Source: Epsilonproteobacteria bacterium 4484_65 (GTDB lineage Bacteria; Campylobacterota; Campylobacteria; Campylobacterales; Sulfurovaceae). Taken from it: a stretch of DNA of 5,492 nucleotides. Position 1 is the first letter of the stretch; every line of letters begins with the position of its first letter. Under the pieces are notes generated by a model. It was not told the origin of the DNA. It saw nothing but the letters and a program-made list of their open reading frames with translations, and did no database searches. The position numbers and the translations under genes are program-made. Shown piece by piece: positions 1 to 4,929 of this stretch. The stretch is taken from assembly GCA_002085305.1 (NCBI GenBank), contig NATJ01000088.1, forward strand, positions 1 to 5,492. Direction: 5' to 3'.

Positions 1-431
1 AATAGATATTCAAAGACAACTCTAGGTTGATGTAAATGCTCAAAGACTTCTGTTGATACAATAAGTTCATATTTTTTACTATCATTCAGTGTAATGGGGT
101 GATATATAGGATCATAGTAGTCACAATTAATCCCCTCTTTTTCTAAAAGGCTTGCCAACAGGGAGCTTCTTCCACAACCAAAATCAAGGGCTATATTAGG
201 TTTACCTACCAGAGGCAGAGTAAAGTCTAAAAAACGTTGAAAATAGGCTTGATAGCCCTCATCATTTTCATCATTCTCATGAAGATTGTAACGCTCTTTT
301 TGCGTGGAGAAATCTTGATAACACTCTGGAGTTTTGAAGATATACTCACACGCATTACAATGGTAGTAAGTGATATTGGTTTTTTCATGTATAAATGACT
401 CTGTCGGTTTATCGCAAATATGGCAGTTCAA
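1..431 (-). CDS. Class I SAM-dependent methyltransferase with N-terminal zinc ribbon (3' end beyond window)
   Basis: Reading leftward from a TTG codon at 431, 143 codons are open and the frame continues past base 1, so the C-terminus is missing. Seen: four cysteines in two CxxC pairs (residues 3/6 and 25/28) form a likely zinc ribbon. SAM-binding motif I is DFGCGRSS at 83-90, an acidic residue follows at 107 (YYDP), and the motif IV-like segment is STEVFEHL at 126-133. The fold matches class I methyltransferases of the Methyltransf_11/23 type; the substrate cannot be told. The TTG start is chosen because AAGGA lies six bases upstream and no in-frame ATG exists. An ATG at 438 is out of frame and stops after nine codons. 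The gene diverges from the TRAP binding-protein gene across a repeat-containing gap. The methyltransferase fold is well supported; the role is unknown. Confidence 0.85.
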   Translation of the reverse strand, partial: MNCHICDKPTESFIHEKTNITYYHCNACEYIFKTPECYQDFSTQKERYNLHENDENDEGYQAYFQRFLDFTLPLVGKPNIALDFGCGRSSLLASLLEKEGINCDYYDPIYHPITLNDSKKYELIVSTEVFEHLHQPRVVFEYL

Positions 432-591
432 TCTTCATCCTTTTAATCTCTGTTATGTTACTATTTACTCTATTAATTTTGGATGTTTAGCACTTGGAAG
501 TGGAGACTTTAGTCCCATCCCTGTTTTACTGCTTAACTTTATGTGAGACTGAGGTCTCCACTTCCAAATATTTAAGGAATTAAACTAAATC
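432..591. promoter_or_regulatory. Divergent intergenic region between methyltransferase and TRAP binding-protein genes
   Basis: This 160-bp gap must hold the start signals of both flanking genes. The part next to the methyltransferase gene (441-480) is AT-rich with several TATTAA/TTACTA-like stretches but no clear -10/-35 pair. The part next to the TRAP gene is taken up by a large inverted repeat, so a promoter for that gene would lie either upstream of the repeat, giving a structured leader, or in the short AT-rich stretch at 567-590. The TRAP gene's Shine-Dalgarno is AAGGA at 574-578, 13 bases before the ATG, which is longer than usual. An in-frame TAA at 586-588 rules out an earlier start. 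Confidence 0.5.
494..567. repeat. Long imperfect inverted repeat, REP/REPIN-like
   Basis: The left arm TTGGAAGTGGAGAC (494-507) is matched exactly by its reverse complement at 554-567. Pairing continues inward through AGTC/GACT (511-514 with 547-550), giving 21-base arms with two mismatches and a loop of about 32 bases. Each arm also carries its own small dyad: GACT-TT-AGTC at 505-514 and GAGAC-TGAG-GTCTC at 545-558. Two inverted units, each with an internal palindrome, is the arrangement of paired REP elements (REPIN/BIME). It has no T-tract, so it is not an obvious terminator. No other copy occurs in this window; assignment to a dispersed family is inference. Confidence 0.7.
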
Positions 592-1689
592 ATGAAAAGA
601 AGAGACTTTTTAACCACAACTGCTTTGGGAGCAACAGCACTTGCTATAAATGGTTGCCACAGAGCAGAAGAAAAAACAGAAGATGGTTCCGTACACACTA
701 ACAAAGAAAAAAAAGTAACCCTTAAACTTGCTACCTCTTGGCCTGCACACTTCCCCATCATGGGAACAGGTGTTGATACCTTTGCCAAGCGTTGTTTTGA
801 ACTCAGTGGAGGAAGCCTTGAGATAAAAGTTTATGCTAAAAATATTTTAGTCCCTGCCCTACAAGTCTTTGACTCTACTTCCGCAGCACAGATAGATGCG
901 TTTCATTCCGGTGTCTACTATTGGAAAGGGAAGAATCCTGCATTTTCAATCTTCGGAGGGATGCCTCTTGGGCTTACGAGTGAAGAGATGATCACTTGGA
1001 TGAAGTTTGGTGGCGGGTATGAGCTTTGGCGTGAATTTTACGGTAAGTTCAACCTCTACCCTCTCATAGGTGGTACTACAGGTCCTCAAATGGGTGGTTG
1101 GTTCAAAAAAGAGATCAACTCTCTGGCTGACCTAAAAGGTCTTAAGATGCGTATCCCCGGACTTGGTGGAGAAGTGATGAAAAAACTCGGTGTTAACCCA
1201 GTACTCCTACCTGCCGGAGAAATATATACTTCACTTGAGCGTGGAACCATAGATGCAACAGAATGGGTAGGACCAGCACTCGACAGCATGATGGGTTTTG
1301 CCAAAACAGCACCCTACTACTACACAGGCTGGCATGAGCCCGGTTCCATCTTGGAGATCACTTTCAACAAGGCACGATGGGAGAAGCTAAGTGCTGAACA
1401 TCAAGCCATTATCACCGCAGCCAGCGAAGAGATGACAGGCAATATGCTTCAAGAGTTCCGTTATAAAAATGCAAAAGCCCTGCAAGAGCTTCCAAAAAAT
1501 GTACAGATAAAAACATTCCCTAAAGAGATAATGGATGCAGCAAAAATTGCTCTGAATGAAGTACTGGTAGATGAAAGTGCTAAGAGTGATGATTTTAAGC
1601 GTGTATTGAAAAGTTATGAGGATTTTGTAAAGATAAACAAACCTTGGGATGATATCTCTACCAAGAACTTTTTAGAGATCAGAGGGTAA
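592..1689 (+). CDS. TRAP transporter solute-binding protein (DctP/TakP-like), Tat-type lipoprotein
   Basis: A 365-residue periplasmic binding protein that would capture a small carboxylate and pass it to a TRAP permease. Seen: the N-terminus KRRDFLTTT is a twin-arginine signal, followed by a short hydrophobic stretch and a lipobox ending at Cys22 (INGC), so the mature protein is probably a membrane-anchored lipoprotein. The DctP-type fold spans about 42-360. Key residues are Gln166 (GPQMGGW), Arg187 (KMRIPG) and Glu224-Trp225 (DATEWVGP). As I recall, these match in identity and spacing Gln156, Arg177 and Glu214-Trp215 of Rhodobacter sphaeroides TakP, a 2-oxoacid binder that uses a metal ion. 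A 2-oxoacid or related monocarboxylate ligand is therefore likelier than a C4-dicarboxylate, but this is inference. No DctQ/DctM permease genes are visible on either side, and the start has a distant Shine-Dalgarno (AAGGA, 13 bases away). Confidence 0.93.
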   Translation: MKRRDFLTTTALGATALAINGCHRAEEKTEDGSVHTNKEKKVTLKLATSWPAHFPIMGTGVDTFAKRCFELSGGSLEIKVYAKNILVPALQVFDSTSAAQIDAFHSGVYYWKGKNPAFSIFGGMPLGLTSEEMITWMKFGGGYELWREFYGKFNLYPLIGGTTGPQMGGWFKKEINSLADLKGLKMRIPGLGGEVMKKLGVNPVLLPAGEIYTSLERGTIDATEWVGPALDSMMGFAKTAPYYYTGWHEPGSILEITFNKARWEKLSAEHQAIITAASEEMTGNMLQEFRYKNAKALQELPKNVQIKTFPKEIMDAAKIALNEVLVDESAKSDDFKRVLKSYEDFVKINKPWDDISTKNFLEIRG

Positions 1690-1696
1690 GCCCTCT
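1681..1696. terminator. Short hairpin around the TRAP gene stop codon
   Basis: AGAGGG (1681-1686) pairs perfectly with CCCTCT (1691-1696), and the TAAG loop contains the TAA stop codon. It lies between convergent genes (592-1689 plus, 2047-1730 minus), where a bidirectional terminator would be expected. Neither strand shows a good T-tract after the stem, so intrinsic termination would be weak; it may instead stabilise the 3' end. Confidence 0.4.
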
Positions 1697-1729
1697 AAAC
1701 CTATTATATATCCCAAAAAGAGAATATTA

Positions 1730-2047
1730 TTACTTCTTCCCAATTTCATCTACAGTTTTATCTATCTCATCAAGAAAACTTTCTATTTTTTTACCAAAAT
1801 CTTCGATAAAATTCTTCATTTTAGCCAAGTCAATGTCTATATGTTCATTATCTACTTCAATTCCAACATTCTCGCCCAAGTCTATCTTGCCCTCTGAAAT
1901 ATCTTTTTGAATAGTTTGTGATTTTTCCTGTAAAGTATTATTCAATGAATTGAAAAAATCCTTTGTTTTAGTAAGATCAATTTTGATTTTATCATTGCTA
2001 ACATCTACACCTATTTTTTGAAATATATCTTCGTTTTCTTCAGCCAT
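1730..2047 (-). CDS. Small acidic protein with two internal repeats, unknown function
   Basis: A 105-residue protein I do not recognise. It is rich in Asp, Glu and Lys, has no cysteine or tryptophan, and shows no signal peptide or membrane segment, so it is probably cytoplasmic. Seen: two copies of one unit, 49 residues apart. Residues 12-32 (IGVDVSNDKIKIDLTKTKDF and on) align with 61-81 (VGIEVDNEHIDIDLAKMKNF and on), sharing the pattern [IV]G[VI][DE]VxN[DE]xIxIDLxKxKxF. Each unit looks like a short beta segment (xIxIDL) followed by an amphipathic helix (33-50 and 82-103), suggesting a coiled or bundled helical architecture. Start support is good: AAGGGG lies just upstream and TATAAT at 2072-2067 gives a short leader. 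It follows the RNA methyltransferase gene after 43 bp but appears to have its own promoter. No function can be assigned. Confidence 0.8.
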   Translation of the reverse strand: MAEENEDIFQKIGVDVSNDKIKIDLTKTKDFFNSLNNTLQEKSQTIQKDISEGKIDLGENVGIEVDNEHIDIDLAKMKNFIEDFGKKIESFLDEIDKTVDEIGKK

Positions 2048-2052
2048 AGCAA

Positions 2053-2072
2053 CCCCTTTTTAAATCATTATA
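2053..2072 (-). promoter_or_regulatory. -10 box and Shine-Dalgarno for the 105-residue protein gene
   Basis: On the minus strand a perfect TATAAT (2072-2067) in the context GCTATAAT follows a T-rich run (2086-2074). The Shine-Dalgarno AAGGGG overlaps 2058-2053, and the ATG is at 2047. No TTGACA-like -35 is present. A T-rich tract with a strong -10 is the usual form of vegetative promoters in Campylobacter and its relatives. Transcription would start near 2060, leaving a leader of about 12 bases. Confidence 0.6.
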
Positions 2073-2090
2073 GCAAAAAAGGAGGAAAGA

Positions 2091-2846
2091 TTATAAAAAT
2101 GCCAGTAAAGAAGCTGTAACAGCCACATTCAAAGACTCAACACCACGTTGCATAGGTATGGCTATGTTTTCATCACAAAGAGCCTCTACAGGCTTACTAA
2201 CACCTTCACTCTCATTACCCAGTATAAAGATGGTTTTATCACTATAGGCTTGTTTTTTATAGCTCTGGGAAGCATGGGAAGAGAGCGTATAAAGATCAGC
2301 ACCCTCTTTTTTAAATGATTCCAGTGTTTTTTTGAGATCAGTTGTTTTGATGATAGGCATTTTAAAGAGTGTACCCGCACTTGCTTTGATCACTAGTGGT
2401 GATATCTGTGCAGCTCCCTTTGTAGGAAGCAATATAGCATCTACATTACCAGCGGCACAAGAGCGGATAATCATCCCTAAGTTTTGAGGATTAGTTACCC
2501 CATCCAAGGCAACAATACGATAATTAATATTTTTTAGTATAAAGTCTTCAGCATTTCCGAAATGTTCTAAAACAATGTCCAGCGCAACCCCTTGATCCTG
2601 TTTTGCATTTTTAGAGATGCGTGAAAGGGATTGTTTATCATGATAGGCTACTTCTATCTCTCTTTTTTTAGCGATATTTTTCATCTGTTCAAGTACAGGA
2701 ACATCTTTGTTTGACTTGGAGAGATGCAGTTTATGTATGGTAACAGCTTCATCTTCAAGTGCTTCAAGAACAGCATTACGACCGTAGATAGTCAGTACTT
2801 TATCAAAAAAAGCTTTTTTCGCTAGGTATTCCGGAGAGTCTTTCAT
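2091..2846 (-). CDS. rlmB: SpoU/TrmH-family 2'-O-ribose RNA methyltransferase, RlmB type
   Basis: A 251-residue SPOUT-class enzyme that transfers methyl from SAM to a ribose 2'-OH; in RlmB the target is G2251 of 23S rRNA. Seen: the N-terminal substrate-binding domain (about 19-95) begins with the typical IYGRNAVLEAL. The catalytic domain carries motif 1 NPQNLGMIIRS (119-129, with the Asn and Arg128 expected in catalysis), motif 2 ILGNESEGVS (208-217) and motif 3 IPMQRGVESLNVAVTAS (230-246), which form the SAM-binding trefoil knot. The C-terminus ends abruptly at LLAFL, a few residues shorter than many homologues. About 17 residues precede the usual IYG start; the ATG at 2846 is kept because no closer ATG exists, although its Shine-Dalgarno (GAAAG) is weak. 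It lies downstream of fabI behind two hairpins. Family is certain; RlmB rather than another 2'-O-methyltransferase is likely. Confidence 0.88.
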   Translation of the reverse strand: MKDSPEYLAKKAFFDKVLTIYGRNAVLEALEDEAVTIHKLHLSKSNKDVPVLEQMKNIAKKREIEVAYHDKQSLSRISKNAKQDQGVALDIVLEHFGNAEDFILKNINYRIVALDGVTNPQNLGMIIRSCAAGNVDAILLPTKGAAQISPLVIKASAGTLFKMPIIKTTDLKKTLESFKKEGADLYTLSSHASQSYKKQAYSDKTIFILGNESEGVSKPVEALCDENIAIPMQRGVESLNVAVTASLLAFL

Positions 2847-2861
2847 ACAATTCTTTCAAAT

Positions 2862-2884
2862 AAAAGCATTGCCTAGAGCAATGC
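2862..2884 (-). terminator. Terminator-like hairpin in the rlmB leader
   Basis: On the minus strand GCATTGC and GCAATGC form a perfect 7-bp stem (2884-2878 with 2872-2866) around a five-base loop, followed at once by TTTTATTT. This has the form of an intrinsic terminator for transcripts coming from fabI. It ends only about 15 bases before the rlmB ATG, leaving no room for a promoter between them, so rlmB must be read through it or start transcription inside or upstream of it. It could act as an attenuator. Confidence 0.6.
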
Positions 2885-2891
2885 AAACTGC

Positions 2892-2917
2892 AATTTCTAA
2901 TTTCTAATTGCTAATTT
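2892..2917. repeat. Tandem heptamer repeat AATTTCT, about 3.7 copies
   Basis: Between the two hairpins downstream of fabI the sequence reads AATTTCT, AATTTCT, AATTGCT, AATTT: a 7-base period with one substitution. On the minus strand this is (AATTAGA)n. It could be a slippage-prone microsatellite or a spacer between the fabI terminator and the rlmB leader. Confidence 0.65.
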
Positions 2918-2918
2918 A

Positions 2919-2937
2919 AAATAGGCAAAGCCTATTT
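2919..2937 (-). terminator. Hairpin over the fabI stop codon
   Basis: AAATAGGC and GCCTATTT form a perfect 8-bp stem with a three-base loop. The fabI TAG stop (2934-2932) lies inside the 5' arm on the minus strand. The 3' arm ends in TTTT and runs into AAATT, giving a modest T-tract. It probably terminates or stabilises the fabI transcript, though it is AU-rich and weaker than a classic terminator. Confidence 0.5.
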
Positions 2938-3759
2938 AGACTCACCGTTCCAAGCAATATGCGGTTTACCCTCATCATCAAACTCAACAGCCGGCATACC
3001 CATTATGTTGTATCCGGCATCTACATAATGCACTTCACCCGTCACACCTGAACTCAAGTCTGAAAGCAGATACATGCCTGAATTTCCTACCTGGTTAATA
3101 GTTACATTCTCTTTAAGTGGTGCATGTGCTTTGTTCCATTTAAGCATAAAAGCAAAGTCACCTATACCGGCAGCTGCGAGTGTTTTAATAGGACCAGCAG
3201 AGATAGCGTTGACTCTGATACCATCTCTTCCAAGATCTTCAGCAAGATATTTTGTTGTCATTTCCAGAGCTGCTTTCGCCACACCCATAAGGTTATAATT
3301 AGGGATATATTTAACACCGCCATAATAAGTAAGCGTAAGTACAGAAGAACTTGTAGAAAGAATAGGTTTCAACTCTCTTACGATCTCAATGAGTGAATAA
3401 ACAGAAATATCCATCGCCACATCAAATGCCTCTTTGGAAATATCTACAAAACGACCACTCAATCCCTCTTTAGGGGCAAAAGCAATAGAATGCACGATGA
3501 AGTCTATCTGACCCATATCTTTTTCAAGAGAAACCTTGAGTGCTTTTATCTCTTCAGGTTTACTTACATCACAAGGGTATAGTCTTGCTCCACACTCCAG
3601 ATCTTCTGCGATAGGCGCTAGTTTTTGCTCAAATCTTTCATTGAGAAATGTAATAGCCATCTCGGCACCCTGCTCTTGACACGCTTTTGCTATACCATAG
3701 GCGATAGACTTTTTGTTGGCGATGCCTAAAATGACACCTTTTTTGCCTTTCATTATCAT
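2932..3759 (-). CDS. fabI: Enoyl-[acyl-carrier-protein] reductase (NADH)
   Basis: A 275-residue short-chain dehydrogenase fold enzyme that reduces trans-2-enoyl-ACP in the last step of each type II fatty-acid elongation cycle, in the cytoplasm as a tetramer. Seen: the FabI-type glycine-rich NAD site LGIANKKSIAYGIA (11-24); Asp64 in PCDVS near the adenine; HSIAFAP at 90-96; and the catalytic Tyr145, Tyr155 and Lys162 in TYYGG...NYNLMGVAK, one residue offset from E. coli Tyr146, Tyr156 and Lys163. Length is slightly above the usual 260 because of the C-terminal tail (DDEGKPHIAWNGESK). Ala93 stands where E. coli has Gly93, a position known for triclosan resistance, but Ala is common in other FabIs. 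The ATG at 3759 is chosen over a TTG at 3774 because the Shine-Dalgarno GGAGAG (3772-3767) overlaps that TTG; an ATG at 3753 is also possible. In Campylobacter jejuni fabI follows tpiA, which is absent here. Confidence 0.96.
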   Translation of the reverse strand: MIMKGKKGVILGIANKKSIAYGIAKACQEQGAEMAITFLNERFEQKLAPIAEDLECGARLYPCDVSKPEEIKALKVSLEKDMGQIDFIVHSIAFAPKEGLSGRFVDISKEAFDVAMDISVYSLIEIVRELKPILSTSSSVLTLTYYGGVKYIPNYNLMGVAKAALEMTTKYLAEDLGRDGIRVNAISAGPIKTLAAAGIGDFAFMLKWNKAHAPLKENVTINQVGNSGMYLLSDLSSGVTGEVHYVDAGYNIMGMPAVEFDDEGKPHIAWNGESK

Positions 3760-3766
3760 ACTGTTA

Positions 3767-3772
3767 CTCTCC
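3767..3772 (-). promoter_or_regulatory. fabI Shine-Dalgarno that decides the start
   Basis: GGAGAG on the minus strand sits 7-9 bases before the ATG at 3759. It overlaps the codons just after an in-frame TTG at 3774, which would add five residues (M/L-E-S-N-S). A ribosome bound here would start at 3759, so the longer reading is unlikely. Confidence 0.7.
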
Positions 3773-3809
3773 AAGAATTAATTTCATTATTTTATCATGA
3801 TTGAGATAG

Positions 3810-3839
3810 AATATAAGACAAATTATCAAAATTATGCAA
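3810..3839 (-). promoter_or_regulatory. Candidate fabI promoter
   Basis: On the minus strand TTGCAT (3839-3834) and TATATT (3815-3810) are separated by 18 bases, and the -10 lies about 50 bases before the fabI ATG. The -35 matches consensus at only three positions, and AT-rich DNA gives such matches by chance; a TAAAAT closer to the gene (about 3794-3789) is an alternative. Confidence 0.35.
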
Positions 3840-3973
3840 TAGAAATGATAAAAATAGTGTTTATACTTGTATATAGGGTGTTTGTAGAAAATTTGAGTTT
3901 ACCCCAAAGGCTAGTCAAGAATTTATTATAAATCTCCTAGATACAATAATGAATACTAATTTTGTGATTTCCA

Positions 3974-3996
3974 TTGTATAGTTTGGGAGTATACAA
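3974..3996. promoter_or_regulatory. Operator-like dyad upstream of the asparaginase-domain gene
   Basis: TTGTATA (3974-3980) and its exact complement TATACAA (3990-3996) flank a nine-base spacer and end two bases before the Shine-Dalgarno region. A further related dyad, TATAC-TT-GTATA, lies at 3862-3873. The position would let a repressor cover the promoter/ribosome site, or the RNA could fold as a small hairpin. The half-sites also resemble -10 boxes, so chance is possible. Confidence 0.3.
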
Positions 3997-4009
3997 ATCA
4001 AGGTTATAA

Positions 4010-4501
4010 ATGCGAAAAATACTCATTATTAGCACAGGGGGTACCTTTAACAAGGTATATAATCCACTTAATGGAGAACTTGTCATAGATGAAAAATCTA
4101 AAGCTTTGGATGAAATAGCATCCAAATGGCTCTGCAAATTTAAGATTATCAACATTATTGGAAAAGACAGCCTGCATATCACCAATCAGGACAGACTACT
4201 ACTTTTAGCTACCATTAATCATTCAAAACATGATGATATTATCGTGATACACGGAACAGACACTATGGACAGTACTGCTGTACATTTGGCAAATGCTGAT
4301 CTAGATAAACGTATTGTCCTTACAGGAGCTATGCTACCCTACTCCATAGACCCTGTAGAAGCCACAGCAAATCTAGCTTCTGCTTTTGGATACCTGCAAA
4401 CATTAAAAGATAATGGTGTCTATATATCGATGCATGGTAAGTTTGGCTCCTATACTAAAATATTAAAAGATAAAAAAAAGGGTAAATTCATACATAAATA
4501 A
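4010..4501 (+). CDS. Single-domain asparaginase-like protein
   Basis: A 163-residue protein equal to the N-terminal domain of bacterial L-asparaginases, which are normally about 330 residues and hydrolyse Asn to Asp plus ammonia. Seen: STGGTF at 8-13 with Thr12 matching the nucleophile Thr12 of E. coli AnsB; HGTDTM at 81-86 with Thr83-Asp84 matching Thr89-Asp90; LTGAMLP at 104-110; and Lys150 in YTK, a plausible counterpart of Lys162. A Tyr25 counterpart may be Tyr17. The C-terminal domain, which supplies residues to the neighbouring subunit's active site in full-length enzymes, is absent. The next 47 bases and the following gene contain no remnant of it, so this looks like a genuine short form rather than a fresh frameshift. 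I recall similar short 'asparaginase domain' proteins in other Campylobacterota. No signal peptide, so cytoplasmic. Start ATG at 4010 has TCAAGG six bases upstream. Activity and substrate are uncertain. Confidence 0.88.
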   Translation: MRKILIISTGGTFNKVYNPLNGELVIDEKSKALDEIASKWLCKFKIINIIGKDSLHITNQDRLLLLATINHSKHDDIIVIHGTDTMDSTAVHLANADLDKRIVLTGAMLPYSIDPVEATANLASAFGYLQTLKDNGVYISMHGKFGSYTKILKDKKKGKFIHK

Positions 4502-4542
4502 ATTATATTTTAATTCATTTTGATATACTTGGCAAACAAAGG
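4501..4542 (+). promoter_or_regulatory. Probable promoter and ribosome site of the small lipoprotein gene
   Basis: A T-rich tract with roughly helical spacing (4505-4521) leads to TATACT at 4524-4529, and the Shine-Dalgarno AAAGG is at 4538-4542, six bases before the ATG. The T-rich upstream region with no -35 box is typical of Campylobacter-type promoters. This suggests the lipoprotein gene can be transcribed apart from the asparaginase-like gene ending at 4501. Confidence 0.5.
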
Positions 4543-4548
4543 CATAAA

Positions 4549-4899
4549 ATGAAAATAAAATTATTAATTGTAGCACTTGCAGGATTGATCTTTGCAGGGT
4601 GTACTAATTCTGGCGCTTCACTTAGCCCATCAACAAGTTATCAGGAACCAACACCTCAAAAAGAAGCAATCTTTCATAAAACCATGAAAGAGGTTGCACT
4701 AAGTACCAGAGATAATCCAAAGTACAACAGAATGGCTTTAGAAACACCAGAAAAAAAAGAATGGTTTAAGACACTGATGTATCGTTTATGGGATAGGCAG
4801 ATAACCAGAAGTCAATTTATATCTGAAGGATTAGCAAAATATCCTACACATCAATATGAATTTGCTTTTATCGCCAACGGCTTTCAGCAACGTTCATAA
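4549..4899 (+). CDS. Small lipoprotein of unknown function
   Basis: A 116-residue protein with a clear type II signal peptide: KIK, a hydrophobic stretch (5-16), then the lipobox IFAGC with the lipidated Cys at 18. The residue after it is Thr rather than Asp, which favours outer-membrane sorting by the E. coli rule, though that rule may not hold in this group. After a low-complexity Ser/Thr/Pro linker (19-37) comes a compact charged domain (about 40-112). Its most distinctive part, YRLWDRQITRSQFISEGLAKYP at 78-99 (here given in pieces: YRLWDRQIT, SQFISEGLAKYP), has aromatic and charged residues that look conserved, and I recall similar small lipoproteins in Campylobacterota, but no function. 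It follows the asparaginase-like gene by 47 bp and faces queC, separated by a strong hairpin. Confidence 0.85.
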   Translation: MKIKLLIVALAGLIFAGCTNSGASLSPSTSYQEPTPQKEAIFHKTMKEVALSTRDNPKYNRMALETPEKKEWFKTLMYRLWDRQITRSQFISEGLAKYPTHQYEFAFIANGFQQRS

Positions 4900-4906
4900 A
4901 TAATGA

Positions 4907-4929
4907 ACCCTATTGATAGGCAATAGGGT
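4907..4929. terminator. Bidirectional hairpin between the lipoprotein gene and queC
   Basis: ACCCTATTG (4907-4915) pairs perfectly with CAATAGGGT (4921-4929) around a five-base loop, a 9-bp stem. It starts eight bases after the lipoprotein stop and covers the last codons and the TAG stop of queC (4912-4910). Downstream bases are CTTT on the plus strand and TCATTATTT on the minus strand, so the U-tracts are imperfect. Its position between convergent genes fits a shared terminator. Confidence 0.7.

Larger units (their letters stand above)
3760..4009. other. Divergent control region between fabI and the asparaginase-domain gene
   Basis: A very AT-rich 250-bp gap without a credible gene. It holds the fabI Shine-Dalgarno and candidate promoter near its left end, and on the right a TTGTATA/TATACAA dyad with a Shine-Dalgarno (TCAAGG, 3998-4003) for the gene at 4010. 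The middle (3870-3945) contains a slightly more GC-rich stretch (ACCCCAAAGGCTAG) that I cannot assign. A ten-codon ORF at 3949-3981 lacks a ribosome site. Confidence 0.6.

Noticed and set aside
494..567. CRISPR repeat or IS terminal inverted repeats
   Set aside because: There are only two arms, in inverted orientation, about 60 bases apart, with no spacers, transposase or target duplication.
585..788. Minus-strand ORF opposite the start of the TRAP binding-protein gene
   Set aside because: It lies antisense to a well-supported gene with signal peptide and lipobox, has no ribosome site and resembles no protein family.
1086..1304. Minus-strand ORF inside the TRAP binding-protein gene
   Set aside because: Antisense to the most conserved ligand-binding part of that protein; a coding shadow.
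2186..2380. Second minus-strand frame inside rlmB
   Set aside because: Overlaps the catalytic domain in another frame; the rlmB frame carries all three SpoU motifs.
3074..3396. Two plus-strand ORFs opposite fabI
   Set aside because: They are antisense to the FabI catalytic region and show no start signals or recognisable domain.
3949..3981. Ten-codon ORF (MNTNFVISIV) that could be a leader peptide for the asparaginase-like gene
   Set aside because: No Shine-Dalgarno, no run of a regulatory amino acid, and no alternative terminator pair downstream.
3937..4185. Minus-strand ORF across the start of the asparaginase-like gene
   Set aside because: Antisense to TGGT-containing coding sequence, and the composition is that of a shadow frame.
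4502..4548. Possible remnant of the missing asparaginase C-terminal domain
   Set aside because: The 47 bases are AT-rich promoter-like DNA, and the next gene is an unrelated lipoprotein with its own signal peptide, so there is no frameshifted second half.
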